Positions 48,327 to 58,791 are shown, numbered from the stretch's first letter. The stretch: DNA of 64,000 nt from CAWDPQ01 sp963804245 (GCA_963804245.1 CAWDPQ010000017.1:1-64000); one strand, 5' to 3'. Numbers and translations: made by a program. Notes: generated by a model from the letters alone, not told the origin.

Positions 48327-49385
48327 CAGTCGCGGAGTGTACCACCCTTCTTCAGGGTAGGAGCTAAGACGGCCGACTCCTCGGGGAACTGAATCGGCAC
48401 GGTCTGCGACGCGACCGACGTCCGTCCGGCGTCATCCCGCACGACGAGCGTGACGGTGTAGTTGCCGAGGACCGGATACCTGTGCGACGCCTGCACGCCA
48501 GTACCGGACGTGCCGTCGCCGAAGTCCCACGCATAGCTGACGATCGTGCGTCCGGGCGCGGCGCGGCTGCCCGACGCGTTGAAGTTCACCGTGGATCCAG
48601 GCACCGGGTCGGTCGGTGAGAACGTGAACGCCGCCGACGGATCGACGCCCGCGCCAACGCTCAGGCTCTGCGACGTCGCGGCCGAGCGGCCGAAGCCATC
48701 GATGATCGTCAGCGTGACGATGTAAGTGCCTGGGAACGAGTAGTCGTGCGTGGCCGTCCGTCCGGTGCCGGTACCGCCGTCGCCGAAGCTCCACGAGTAG
48801 GTCACGATCGGATTGTTGGTCGGCGCCTGGCTCGTCGACGCGTCGAACAGCACGCGCTGGTGGTCGGACGGGTTCGACGGCGTAAAGGTAAACGCCGGCT
48901 GCAAGCCGTCGGGCGGCGCCACGGGACCGGTCGGAACGAGCCGCATCGACGCGGAACGTGCCTGAGTGTTGTTGAAGTCGCTGCCAATGGGCGTGGCGAC
49001 GATCTCGACGATCGTGAACGGATCCACGGCAATCGTCGGCGACGAGGGGGCCGTGTAGACGATCGTGGCGCGGCCGTCAGATGCCGGTCACCACGCTGCG
49101 AGCCGAAAGCGTACCCAGGTCTCTCGGCGTTCCGTCGACCCTGATCTCCACGCGCAGTCCCACGTTGCGCAGCGGCTGTCCTTGCGCATCTCGCGCCGTC
49201 AAGGTAATCACGCTCTGCGACGCACCGTCCTGCGGCAAAACATCGGGAGAAATGGCGACGGCCACGGAGGTCGAAAACTCCGACGGCCCGGACAGATCCG
49301 GTGCCTCTTGTTTGGTCATCGTGCAGGCTGCCGTCAAAGCCACCAGCACGATCGCCAGTCCACGCGTGATGAGTCGATGCGTCAT
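48326..49385 (-). CDS. Lipoprotein with Ig-like and two PKD domains, frameshifted
   Basis: The N-terminal part (from 49385) has a lipoprotein signal with lipobox LTAAC at about residues 17-21, and one Ig-like (Big-1 type) strand set: DGASQSVITLTARDAQGQP. The frame as read stops at 49077. One base removed at about 49082-49084 joins it to SDGRATIVYTAPSS and the rest, which holds two PKD domains (TYSWSFGDGGTGTG and SYAWDFGDGTSGTG). The full protein is about 350 residues. It would sit at the outer membrane and bind or stiffen surface structures; its place after pilQ suggests a pilus link. Confidence 0.82.
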
Positions 49386-49427
49386 ATATGTCGTCCCGAG
49401 TGCAGTCGATCGGCGTCCGGCCGGCTG

Positions 49428-50066
49428 CTAGCTCGGATCCCCGAAATTGGCAAAGTCGATCGAAATGCGCGCCGTCGCGGACACCTCGTGACCCGTCTGA
49501 TCCGCGCCGAAGAACGTGACCTCGGCAATCGTCGAGAGCACGATGCCGTTGAATCGCAGCGCGGCCAGCGGCGCCTCCATCTTTGAGATGTTGCGCACGA
49601 GGGTGAACCCTGCCGACGCATCGCCGCCGCTGATGGTGAGCGTGAACGCGCCGTCGAACCCGTACGGCACATCGACGCCGGGCGTGTTGCGGCCGTCGGC
49701 GCGGATGAACTGCACTCGATACCGATTGATCGTGATCGCGTCGTTCTGTGATGGCGTCGTTGGCGACGTCGCGGCGCCTGGATCTTTGAGGCCGAGCCGG
49801 AACGTCACCCGGCCTACGTCGTTGAAGAAAGTCGGCGAATCGTCGACGACGGTGATGACATCCGACAGGAGCGTGTTGCCGAAGTCGGTGGGTTCGGCGC
49901 CAGGCGCCGCCTCGAGCGTGGACACGATCAGGAACGAGCCACCCGTGCCCTGTCGCACGACGTCACCGCACGACATACTCGACATCGTGGCGGCGGCCAG
50001 CACCAGCGCGGCGCCGGACCTGCCCACGGACTTCAACCGATTCCCTCTTGTTGCTGCGGCGTTCAT
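49428..50066 (-). CDS. Hypothetical lipoprotein in the pil operon
   Basis: A 212-residue secreted protein with a signal sequence ending in a lipobox-like SMSCGD (Cys at about 33). The rest is predicted beta-rich, with TLLSDVITVVDDSPTFF, TINRYRVQFIRADGRNTPGVD and a C-terminal strand set. It is unrecognised beyond a general resemblance to proteins that follow pilQ in acidobacteria. It starts 7 bp after the pilQ stop and lies before the PKD lipoprotein. Confidence 0.7.
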   Translation of the reverse strand: MNAAATRGNRLKSVGRSGAALVLAAATMSSMSCGDVVRQGTGGSFLIVSTLEAAPGAEPTDFGNTLLSDVITVVDDSPTFFNDVGRVTFRLGLKDPGAATSPTTPSQNDAITINRYRVQFIRADGRNTPGVDVPYGFDGAFTLTISGGDASAGFTLVRNISKMEAPLAALRFNGIVLSTIAEVTFFGADQTGHEVSATARISIDFANFGDPS

Positions 50067-50073
50067 GTCTTGA

Positions 50074-52948
50074 CTACCCTCTCAAAATCCGCGGCGTGAT
50101 GAAGATCAGCAGCTCGCGGCTCTGGTCCTGCTGCGAATTCTTTTGGAACAACCAGCCGAGGAGCGGGATGCGATGGAGAACCGGCGTCCGCTCGTTCGCG
50201 TACTGCTCCTGGCTGACGAAGATGCCGCCGATGATGGTGGTCGCGCCGTCGTTCACTTGAACCGTCGTGTTCGCACGCTGCGTGTCAATCGGGGGAATGC
50301 CGTTGACCTGGCGGCTGAAGTCCGCGGTCGCGTTTTCGACGAGGATGCGCATGATGACCGTGCCGGCGGTCGTAATCTGTGGCGTGACCTTGAGCACCAG
50401 AACGGCTTCCTTGAACGACACCGTGACGGTGTTGTTGGCGACGGTCTGGATCGGAATCTGGATACCCTGCGCGACTTCGGCCTCGATGTTGTTCTGGGTC
50501 GTGAGACGAGGCGTCGAGAGAATGCGCCCTTTCCCGGAACGCTCGAGGGCCGACAACGCAATGTCGAGGTTGAACGCGCCGTTGATCGATCCGAGCGCCA
50601 GCCCGATCGCGGAATTCGCGGCCGGCACGCCTAGGTTCACCACGTTGCTCGTACTCTCGAGCTCGCCCGCCCGCGGATCGCCGACCGGTGCGTTGACGGC
50701 GCCGGTGCGTCCGCCGAGCGTCCCGCGGTTCGGGAAAGCTATCGGCGGCGTGTTGCCGAGCTCCGGCGCCACACGGCCGTTCAAGCCCCACTGGATGCCA
50801 ACCGCCTGCGCGAACTCGCGGGTCGTCTGCACCACGCGCGCCTCGACTTCCACTTGCGGCTCCGCGCGATCGAGCGTGCTCAGGAGCTGCGTCACCGTCT
50901 CGAGCCTTGCCGGCAGGTCGGTGATGATCAGCGTGTTCGTCCGTTCGTCGATCTGGACATCGCCACGGGGCGAGAGCACGGCCCGCTTGACGAGCGGCGC
51001 CGCCTGCCCGGCCTTGGCGTAACTGAGCGTGAAGGTCCGCACGGCCAGCGTGCCGGCGTCGGCCGATGCCTTCGCCAGCTGCTGGCGCGAATCCTGTTCT
51101 TTCTTCAGCGTGTCGACCTTGGCGACGCGCACGATCGATCCGTCGACGGTGTAGTCGAGTGAGTTGCCGCGCAGGATGACTTCGAGCGCCTGGTCCCAGG
51201 GTACATCAGTGAGAATCATGTCGACCGTTCCCTGCACGTCGGGATCGATCACCATGTTCAAGCCGCTGATCTCCGCGAACGTGCGGAGCACCGAGCGCAG
51301 GTCGACACCCTTGGAAATCCATCGTGATGGGGTGCCCGGTGTACTTCTTGTCCTGCGCGCCGACGATCTGCTGCGTGGTGGGCGGCGGGTTCTGAGGCGG
51401 CTGCTGTCCAGACGAAGACGCGGTCTGGCGCGCTGACGTCGTCGCCGGACGCGTCTGGGCTCTCGGCGCGCTCGACGTCCGCGGCTCTGGTTCAGTCTTC
51501 GGCGCCGCGGCTGGCGCTGCCTCAGCTCGAATCGTTGTCGGTTCGCTCGCTCGCGCTTCGGCAACAGGCGCGGACGGAGTGTCGGGCGCAACCGGCCCGA
51601 CGGGCACCGGCGCCTGCTGCTCCCGCGGCGTCCTGACCGTCTGCTGTGCCGGCATTGGCGGACGCCGACACCGCCGACGGAGCGACCACGGCGACCGGAG
51701 CTGGTGTCGGCATCACGGCAGCAGCTGCGGAAACCGGCGAGTGCGCTGAACCGCGAGCCGGACCGGCGGACGTGGATGAAACGGACTGTACCGTCGGTGC
51801 AGCCTTGACCGAATCGATCTGCAAAGCTGACATCGGATCGGCCGGCGTATCCGTGGGCGTCAGCGACGCAGCATTCGCCAGCGCCTGCTCCATCGTCATC
51901 GGCTGCTCGGGCTGGACGACCGCAGTCGGTGCATCATCCGAGGGCGCAACCATGACGAGTGGGGGATCGAAGAGGACGGCGAGGTCGCGACCGCCTTCTC
52001 CAGCTCGCTCCACGTGATACGTGACGCCGGGGGCGAGCTCCATGACAACGCGGGTGACGAGCGGCTGACGGCTGTTGGCCGCGATGCGAACCGTCCGCAC
52101 GAGACCGCCGCTGACCGCGGTCTGCGCCGCTGCTTTCGGCGTCACGCCCGGGAAATCGAGGACGAGCCGTCGCGGCAGGTCGCGCGATTCGGTCACGCTT
52201 GCCGGAGCCAGGTAACCGTCGCCGCCAAGGGTGACAGCGATTCCGCCCCCGTTGCGCGCTGTTTTCACCCGGTCGAGCACCGTCGCCGTTCCGGTCGGGA
52301 TAGGCGTCGCTGAGACATTGATACCGGGTACCGGTGCGATGGGCTCAGGTGTTGGTGCGGTGACGGTGCGATGGGCTCAGGTGATGGTGATGGTGCAACA
52401 GGTACAGGTTCCGGCGCCGGTAGAACTGGTTCTGGTGCGGCTGAAGGTTTGACGGCGGCTGGCACCGGCATCGCCGCAGGGGTGTCCGCCAGTTCGACGC
52501 GGATCGTGCTGCGCGCGCTGCGCACCTTGTATGACGCCGGACGGGCCAGGGACAGGCGTACGCGCGCAACCTCACGTCCGTCGACGGCGCTCGCTTGCTC
52601 GAGCGATACACGCGCCACGGTGTCCGTGCGGGTCACCTGGTTGGCCGCGCCATCCACGGAGACGTCGCGCAAGTCCAGTTGCACCGTCCACGCGTCGGGA
52701 TTGCTGACTGCGAACGCGACCGGTGCGCTTGCCTCGATAACGATTGCGCTTCCCTGGGCGCGGACGCCCAGCAGCCGAATGGGGGCATCATTCGCCGCGA
52801 GGAAGCTGCTTCCTCCGCTCGCGAGCGTCGCACACACACACAACCCCGCTCCCACAGCGCGGATGCGGCCCCTCGTTATTTCTGACATGTATGCGATCCT
52901 CACGGTCGCGTGCTCGGCGGCAATCCGTCCAAAGCTTTTGGCGGTCAT
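50074..52948 (-). CDS. pilQ: Type IV pilus secretin PilQ, broken by three frame changes
   Basis: The outer-membrane secretin of the pilus. It begins with AMIN-type domains: the first in frame 52948-52265, the second (VLDFPGVTPKAAAQ) in frame 52280-51522. A proline/alanine-rich linker follows, then the secretin N0/STN domain (ISGLNMVIDPDVQGTVDM), N1 and the secretin core (STPRLTTQNN, VPVLHRIPLLGWLFQ-like end, LLIFITPRIL). The breaks are a 32-bp tandem duplication at 52333-52383, an undefined shift at about 51650, and an extra base in the CCC run at 51308-51310. The start at 52948 overlaps the pilP stop (ATGA); a second start at 52888 precedes the signal sequence. Confidence 0.85.
52333..52383. 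repeat. 32-bp tandem duplication inside pilQ
   Basis: A 19-nt unit, GGTGCGATGGGCTCAGGTG, occurs at 52333-52351 and again at 52365-52383, a period of 32 bp. As 32 is not a multiple of 3, the extra copy shifts the pilQ frame. Deleting one period joins the two pilQ frames exactly and gives a continuous proline-rich linker, PEPIAPVPGINVSATP. Confidence 0.85.
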
Positions 52949-53478
52949 TCCCGGACTCCACGTTGATCGTCGAGCGGCCGCACCGCCTTGCGGACCTCCC
53001 GCTGCTTCACCATTGACAACGGATCGTTCACGTCCTGCGCGAACACCACGGTGTCGACGGTGATTGTCTTCACCGCGCCATCCATCACCTGCTCGCCGTT
53101 GCGGACGATGAACGTCTTCGTTGTGTCGGGACCCTGGATGATGGCGAGGAACCCGCTGCGATCGCGCACGATGCCCTTGACGGTGATTTCGTTGATGAGA
53201 AGACCTGGAACGCCCGTCGGCCGGCTGGACGCCGACGCCGGATCGCTGCCGCGAGCGAGCAGGCTGATGAACGGATCGCGCCGGCCCTCGGGCTCGTACG
53301 TGTACGCCGGACGCTCCACCGGCGGCGGTTCCGCGGGCTTCGACTTCGCGGGCGCAGCAGCTTGACCGGGCGTCGCAGCTTGACCGGGCGTCGCGGGTGT
53401 CTGTGCCGCCACGACACTGGAGGCCATGACGCCGGCGACGGCTGCGGCAACGAACAGGCGTTGGGGTGCGGTCATCAT
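52945..53478 (-). CDS. pilP: Type IV pilus assembly lipoprotein-type PilP
   Basis: A 177-residue periplasmic protein with a signal sequence (about 1-25, ending SSVVAAQ), a Pro/Ala linker with a TPGQAA repeat, and the PilP beta domain (YEPEGRRDPFISLL, INEITVKGIVRDRSGFLAII, MDGAVKTITVDTVVF). It links PilNO to the secretin. I use the ATG at 53478, just after the pilO stop, with a GGAAAG site upstream; the frame extends to 53535. Confidence 0.9.
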   Translation of the reverse strand: MMTAPQRLFVAAAVAGVMASSVVAAQTPATPGQAATPGQAAAPAKSKPAEPPPVERPAYTYEPEGRRDPFISLLARGSDPASASSRPTGVPGLLINEITVKGIVRDRSGFLAIIQGPDTTKTFIVRNGEQVMDGAVKTITVDTVVFAQDVNDPLSMVKQREVRKAVRPLDDQRGVRE

Positions 53479-53482
53479 CGAT

Positions 53483-54097
53483 CTACTTTCCGAGCGACGG
53501 CTGCTTCGGCACCGCGCCGCCCTTGCCCGCTCCACCCTTCGCCTCTTGCAGCACGAACGTTGTCGCCACCAAATCCGCGGTAATCGTGGCGTTCGGTTCG
53601 GCCGGCGACTTTGCCTTCAACGCGATATCCCCGATGTTGATGATTCGCGGAAACTTGCTGACCTGATCGAAGAAGTAGCCGAGGTTGTGGTACGTCCCTT
53701 CCGCCTGCAGCTTGTACGGAATCTCCGCGTAGAGCTTCTGCTGGACGACCTTGCCCGGCTGGAAGCGCTGAATCGTCAGATTCGATTTGGTGGCGAGCCC
53801 CTGGATCCGGCGCAGGATGTCGGCGACGTCCTTCTCTTCCGGCAGCACCTGGCTGAGGCTCTCCAGCCGTTGCTCGAGCTTGTTGACCTGTTCTTCGAAC
53901 TGCGGCAGCTGTCGCGCCGTCGCGACGCCTCTGTCGACATCCGCGCGCAGCGCCGTGAGCCGGGTCTGTCGCAGTGCGATATCCGCTTGCACTTCGCTTA
54001 CGTAAAATTTCCAGAAGCCGAATACCGCGCCGAGGCAGACGACGACGAACACGCCGATCTGCGCGTGCCACGGAAGCTTACTGAGCGACAGATTCAT
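53483..54097 (-). CDS. pilO: Type IV pilus assembly protein PilO
   Basis: A 204-residue inner-membrane protein. One N-terminal membrane helix (AQIGVFVVVCLGAVFGFW) is followed by a coiled coil (about 40-90) and the PilO ferredoxin-like domain (NLTIQRFQPGKVVQQ, AEGTYHNLGYFFDQVSKF). It pairs with PilN. Spacing to pilN is 3 bp. Confidence 0.93.
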   Translation of the reverse strand: MNLSLSKLPWHAQIGVFVVVCLGAVFGFWKFYVSEVQADIALRQTRLTALRADVDRGVATARQLPQFEEQVNKLEQRLESLSQVLPEEKDVADILRRIQGLATKSNLTIQRFQPGKVVQQKLYAEIPYKLQAEGTYHNLGYFFDQVSKFPRIINIGDIALKAKSPAEPNATITADLVATTFVLQEAKGGAGKGGAVPKQPSLGK

Positions 54098-54100
54098 CGT

Positions 54101-54736
54101 TTACGACCGTCCTGCGCCTGCGGCAGCACCGCCACGTCCGCCCGCTGCGGCCGGTGTCGCCGCCCCCGGCGCCTCCGGATCCTGGAACTGCGCCTTGATT
54201 GAGAACTTGACGAGATCGCCGATCTTCGCGTCCGACTGCACCTGGCTGTCCACGATTTCGACCGGACGCTTGAACCAGCGCGTCGCTTCGAGGTTGGCGA
54301 TGAAGTCGGAGACTGCCGTCATCGACGTCGTCATGCCGGAGATCGAGAATTCGTTCCCCGTCTGTGTCATGTCGGTGAGCCACAGCCGGTCGGGAAGGCT
54401 CTTGCTGATCTCGTCGAGCACGTGAACGGGTGCGGACTGACCGCTGCGCAACTGCTCGATGAGCGAGACGCGCTGCTGAAGCTGCGCCTTGCGCGCCTCG
54501 AACTTCTGCACCTGCGCCAGCACCGAGCGCAGCTGCTGCGCTTGCAATTCGGCCCGGGCAATGTCCTCGTCGAGACCGATCGACTGCTGCCGCAGCGACC
54601 AGAACCACCAGCCGACGCCGAGCACCGTCACCAGCAGGATCAACGTGGCGCCGATCGTTGCGCGCTGCGCGGCGGAAATGACGACGCGTGTCTTCTTGCG
54701 CTCGCGCTCGACGGCGAGGAGGTTGATGCGGATCAT
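54101..54736 (-). CDS. pilN: Type IV pilus assembly protein PilN
   Basis: A 211-residue inner-membrane protein with the conserved cytoplasmic start MIRINLLAVERE, which docks into PilM. One membrane helix (ATIGATLILLVTVLGVGWWF) and a coiled coil follow, then a Fimbrial_PilN-type domain (LPDRLWLTDMTQTGNEFSI). The C-terminus is a low-complexity Gly/Ala tail. It overlaps pilM by 4 bp. Confidence 0.94.
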   Translation of the reverse strand: MIRINLLAVERERKKTRVVISAAQRATIGATLILLVTVLGVGWWFWSLRQQSIGLDEDIARAELQAQQLRSVLAQVQKFEARKAQLQQRVSLIEQLRSGQSAPVHVLDEISKSLPDRLWLTDMTQTGNEFSISGMTTSMTAVSDFIANLEATRWFKRPVEIVDSQVQSDAKIGDLVKFSIKAQFQDPEAPGAATPAAAGGRGGAAAGAGRS

Positions 54737-55797
54737 CGGTCTCCTCCGCGGCGCAGCGCGAGTCCGACCGCCACGGCGGCCGTCGGCGCCGCTTCGGCAG
54801 CCTCAGCCGCCGGCAGTTTCTTCGCCTCAATCGACACGCGCTTGAACGGATCGAAAGGCTCGACCGGAGCACCAAATTTCTCGCCCAGCATTTCCGTGAA
54901 CCCCTCGGCCCGTGACGCGCCGCCACTCACGACGATGCGATCGATGTGGTCGGAAGCCGCGGTGGCCTTGAAGAAGTCGAACGTCTTCTGGATCTCCAGC
55001 ATGACGTTCTCGGTCACGGCACGCAGCACGGGTCGCGCGTCCTCGAACGACATGCCGTCGACGGTCTGGCCGCGCTTCAGTTGATCCGCCTGTTCGAACG
55101 GAAGGCTGAGCTCCTTTTGCAGCGCCTCGGTATAGGCGTTGCCGCCGATCGATACGTCACGCGTGAAGACCGACTGATCGCCTTGGATGATGTTGATGTT
55201 CGTCGCGCTGGCACCGGCATTAAGGAGGACGACCAGCTGCCCCGGCGTGATCCGGTAGTTCACTTCGTACGCGTTCTGCAGCGCAAACGCATCGACATCG
55301 ACCACCACGGCGGTGCGCCCCGCCTGGGCAATGACGCCGGTGTAGTCGGCGATCTTTTCCTTCTTGGCGGCGACGAGCAGGACGTCCATGGTCCCCTTGC
55401 CGCCAGGACCGGTACCCGGATCGAGAATCTGATAGTCGAGATTGACGTCCTGGATGTCGAAAGGGATGTACTGCTCCGCCTCCCAGTAGATCGACTCGGA
55501 CAACTCCGCGGCCGTCATCACCGGCAGGGATATCTTCTTGACGATGACGGCGTTGCCCGACAGGGACGCGGCGACCTCGCGCGTCTTGATGTGACGGCTG
55601 TCGAAGAGCCGACGGATCGAGTCCGCAACCGCGCCGCCATCGATGATGGCGCCGTCGACGATGCTGTCGGGAGGGATCGGTTCGCTGCCAAAGGCAGTGA
55701 CCTTGTAGCCCTTTCCGGCAGGCTTCAGCTCAACCGCCTTGACAGCACTCGAGCCTATGTCCAGTCCAACCAGGGCTTTCGGTCTACGAAACACCAC
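54733..55797 (-). CDS. pilM: Type IV pilus assembly ATPase-fold protein PilM
   Basis: A 354-residue actin-like protein of the cytoplasmic pilus base. The N-terminal phosphate motif is LVGLDIGSSAVKAVEL. The conserved VEYIPF-type segment appears as EAEQYIPFDIQDVNLDYQIL, and RIVVSGGASRAEGFTEML is the adenosine motif. The start is GTG at 55797. It leads the pilMNOPQ operon. Confidence 0.95.
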   Translation of the reverse strand: MVFRRPKALVGLDIGSSAVKAVELKPAGKGYKVTAFGSEPIPPDSIVDGAIIDGGAVADSIRRLFDSRHIKTREVAASLSGNAVIVKKISLPVMTAAELSESIYWEAEQYIPFDIQDVNLDYQILDPGTGPGGKGTMDVLLVAAKKEKIADYTGVIAQAGRTAVVVDVDAFALQNAYEVNYRITPGQLVVLLNAGASATNINIIQGDQSVFTRDVSIGGNAYTEALQKELSLPFEQADQLKRGQTVDGMSFEDARPVLRAVTENVMLEIQKTFDFFKATAASDHIDRIVVSGGASRAEGFTEMLGEKFGAPVEPFDPFKRVSIEAKKLPAAEAAEAAPTAAVAVGLALRRGGDR

Positions 55798-56144
55798 GTG
55801 TCTGTTGTCCTCGGAAATCGGGTAATCCGCTTTACCGAGGCATGGGTTTGCCGTTCACGACCATGGCCTCGTACGCCGCGGCCGGACACACACGTCCGGC
55901 TCACATTCTTCGTTGTCGGGTAACCTCGTCGGCAAGGGGGGTGCCACCAGATGGGGGCATATCAATTTCGGCAGAATTGCGCAGATTCGGAATGAGGCCC
56001 TCCCGGTCAGCCTGCCCAGGATCGACAATTCGGTGCGCCGCTGACGGTTCCGTAATCGCAGAAACTGCGATCCTCTGAGGAGGGCTCATCGGCACCGGTC
56101 GGCGATCCGATCGTGTCGTTTCGTGCGTGAAAAGGGCCCGCGGC
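55798..56144. other. Divergent intergenic region between pilM and rplM
   Basis: No gene is seen. Three stems are visible: CCTCGG/CCGAGG near 55814-55841, GCCGGAC/GTCCGGC at 55881-55900, and a 7-bp hairpin ATCGCAG-AAA-CTGCGAT at 56055-56071. The region must hold the pilM promoter, which I could not place; the rplM promoter follows it. Confidence 0.45.
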
Positions 56145-56173
56145 TTGACAGTGCCCGGAATGACCTGTATCCT
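56145..56173 (+). promoter_or_regulatory. Sigma-70 promoter of the rplM operon
   Basis: A perfect -35 TTGACA at 56145-56150 and a -10 TATCCT at 56168-56173 with 17-bp spacing. The start point would be near 56180, giving a leader of about 40 nt that ends in a GGAAAGGA ribosome binding site before rplM. It is the best promoter in the window. Confidence 0.8.
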
Positions 56174-56218
56174 CTTGGTTTCCCGTCCTTTGGGCGAGAC
56201 TGACTGGAAAGGATTTCG

Positions 56219-56704
56219 ATGGGTTCGTTCGTCCCCACAGCCGGGAGTGTGGACCGGCAGTGGCATGTGATTGACGCCGACGGGCAGGTCCTGGGCCGTA
56301 TCGCAACCGAGGCCGCCCGACTCCTCCAAGGCAAGCACAAGGCGATTTACACGCCTCATATCGATACCGGTGATCACGTCGTCGTGGTGAACGCCGCGCG
56401 GGTCAAGCTGACCGGCCGGAAAGAAGAGCAGAAGCTCTATCGCTATCACAGCGGCTACGAGGGCGGGGTACGCCAGGAGCGGGCCAAGGAGCTCAAACAG
56501 CGCAACCCGGTCCGGATGGTCGAGGAGGCCGTTCGCGGGATGCTGCCCAAAACGAAGATGGGTGAAGCCATGTGGCGCAAGCTGAAGGTCTACGCCGACG
56601 CCGCGCATCCCCATCAAGCGCAGAAACCGCGGCCCGCCGGCCGGGCGGCTGCGGACGGCGAAGGCAAACCCGTGAGGAAGACGAGCAAGCGCGAGGTCGC
56701 ATAA
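56219..56704 (+). CDS. rplM: Ribosomal protein L13
   Basis: A 161-residue protein of the 50S subunit. The core has RQWHVIDADGQVLGRIATE, YTPHIDTGDHVVVVNAA and a NPVRMVEEAVRGMLPKTKMG segment. About 20 residues at the C-terminus, rich in basic and proline residues, extend the usual length. It precedes rpsI, the normal pair. Confidence 0.97.
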   Translation: MGSFVPTAGSVDRQWHVIDADGQVLGRIATEAARLLQGKHKAIYTPHIDTGDHVVVVNAARVKLTGRKEEQKLYRYHSGYEGGVRQERAKELKQRNPVRMVEEAVRGMLPKTKMGEAMWRKLKVYADAAHPHQAQKPRPAGRAAADGEGKPVRKTSKREVA

Positions 56705-57100
56705 GTGGCAGCAGGTATCCAGTACTACGGCACGGGCCGCCGAAAGACATCCACCGCCCGCGTGTTCCTCCGCCCCGGATCGGGCGGCATGACCATCAAT
56801 CACAAGCCAATCGAGCAGGCGTTTCCGACCGAGGCGTTGCGGACCCAGATCCGCCAGCCCATGGCGGTCACCGAAACGGCCGATAAATTCGACGTGCTCG
56901 CGACCATTGCTGGCGGCGGAATCGCCGGCCAGGCCGGCGCCCTGCGCCTCGGCATCGCGCGGGCCCTCGTCGAGTACAACATCGAGCTGCGGCAGCGGCT
57001 CAAAAAGGCTGGGTTCCTCACGCGCGATGCGCGAATCAAGGAACGCAAGAAGTACGGACAGAAGGGGGCGCGCAAGCGCTTCCAGTTCAGCAAGCGGTGA
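56705..57100 (+). CDS. rpsI: Ribosomal protein S9
   Basis: A 131-residue protein of the 30S subunit. It shows YYGTGRRKTSTARVFL at the N-terminus, VTETADKFDVLATIAGGG, and the basic C-terminal KKYGQKGARKRFQFSKR that contacts P-site tRNA. The start is GTG directly after the rplM stop. Confidence 0.97.
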   Translation: MAAGIQYYGTGRRKTSTARVFLRPGSGGMTINHKPIEQAFPTEALRTQIRQPMAVTETADKFDVLATIAGGGIAGQAGALRLGIARALVEYNIELRQRLKKAGFLTRDARIKERKKYGQKGARKRFQFSKR

Positions 57101-57120
57101 GGAATCAGCTGCCAGCCGCC

Positions 57121-57175
57121 AGCTTCCAGCTTTCAGCCGCACGGAGGTTCCGTGACTTGCTGAAAGCTGGGAGCT
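57121..57175. repeat. Long hairpin between rpsI and rpsB
   Basis: A 17-bp stem with one mismatch (57121-57137 against 57159-57175), made of AGCTTCCAGCTTTCAGC-type words, encloses a second small stem, CACGGA-GGT-TCCGTG. It could be a repeat element or a processing/attenuation site in the ribosomal operon; there is no T-run. Confidence 0.55.
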
Positions 57176-57203
57176 GGAAGCTGGAAGTTTCAATGGAGGT
57201 TGC

Positions 57204-57998
<795 letters not shown>

Positions 57999-58019
57999 TC
58001 GATCGATTGATTGGACGCG

Positions 58020-58052
58020 ACGCCGGCCGAGCAAGATGGGGCCGGCGTTATT
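58020..58052 (+). terminator. Stem-loop between rpsB and tsf
   Basis: A 9-bp stem, ACGCCGGCC/GGCCGGCGT (58020-58028 and 58040-58048), with an 11-nt loop and followed by TATTA. It may lower transcription into tsf or act as an RNA processing site rather than end it fully. Confidence 0.4.
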
Positions 58053-58120
58053 ACGTACGGAGTTGAGGGAGTGACGGTGACCACTCGCAACTCCCAACTT
58101 CCACACTTCAAAGAGAAGGC

Positions 58121-58747
58121 ATGAACATGGCGACGCCGGAGACAGGAATGGAAATTACTGCTGCGATGGTGAAAAAGCTCCGCGATTTGACCGGCGCGGG
58201 CATGATGGAGTGCAAGGCCGCACTCACCGAAGCGAACGGCGACATGGAGGAAGCGACGACCATCCTCCGCAAGCGCGGGCTCGCCCAGGCGACGAAGAAA
58301 GCCGGCCGCTCGACCAACGAAGGGCTCATCGGCAACTACATCCACATGGGCGGCAAGATTGGCGTCCTCGTGGAGGTGAACTGCGAGTCCGACTTCGTGG
58401 CGCGGACGGAGGACTTTCAGAGTCTTGCGCGCGAGGTTGCCATGCACATTGCCGCGGCCAGCCCTCAGTACGTGCGGCGGGAAGAGGTGCCAGCCGACGT
58501 GCTCGAGCGCGAGCGCGGAATCTATCGCGGCCAGATGGAGGGCCAGAACAAGCCGCCACAGGTCATCGAGAAGATCGTCGAGGGCAAGTTGAACAGCTTC
58601 TACGAGCAGGTCTGCCTGCTCGATCAGCCGTCGATTCGCGATCCGAAAGTGACGATCGGCCAGGCGGTGCAGGCGGCGATCGCGAAGCTCGGCGAGAATA
58701 TCTCCATCGCCCGGTTCGTGCGCTTCAAGCTCGGCGAGAGCGCGTAG
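58121..58747 (+). CDS. tsf: Elongation factor Ts
   Basis: A 208-residue nucleotide-exchange factor for EF-Tu. Residues 10-60 form the UBA-like domain (VKKLRDLTGAGMMECKAAL), and the core holds IGNYIHMGGKIGVLVEVNCESDFVAR. It is the short form with one dimerisation subdomain reduced. A second ATG at 58127 is better spaced from the GAGAAGG site and may be the real start. Confidence 0.96.
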   Translation: MNMATPETGMEITAAMVKKLRDLTGAGMMECKAALTEANGDMEEATTILRKRGLAQATKKAGRSTNEGLIGNYIHMGGKIGVLVEVNCESDFVARTEDFQSLAREVAMHIAAASPQYVRREEVPADVLERERGIYRGQMEGQNKPPQVIEKIVEGKLNSFYEQVCLLDQPSIRDPKVTIGQAVQAAIAKLGENISIARFVRFKLGESA

Positions 58748-58753
58748 CGGAAG

Positions 58754-58775
58754 GGTTCAGAGAAAGGTCTGAACC
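58754..58775 (+). terminator. Hairpin after tsf
   Basis: A 7-bp stem, GGTTCAG/CTGAACC (58754-58760 and 58769-58775), with an 8-nt loop, followed by TTCTCT. It lies between tsf and the pyrH -10 box, so it could end tsf transcription while pyrH uses its own promoter. Confidence 0.45.
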
Positions 58776-58785
58776 TTCTCTCCGA

Positions 58786-58791
58786 TATAAT
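58786..58791 (+). promoter_or_regulatory. -10 box of pyrH, probably leaderless
   Basis: A perfect TATAAT ends 10 nt before the pyrH ATG, so the transcript would start about 3 nt upstream of it. No Shine-Dalgarno sequence and no clear -35 are present. Confidence 0.55.
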
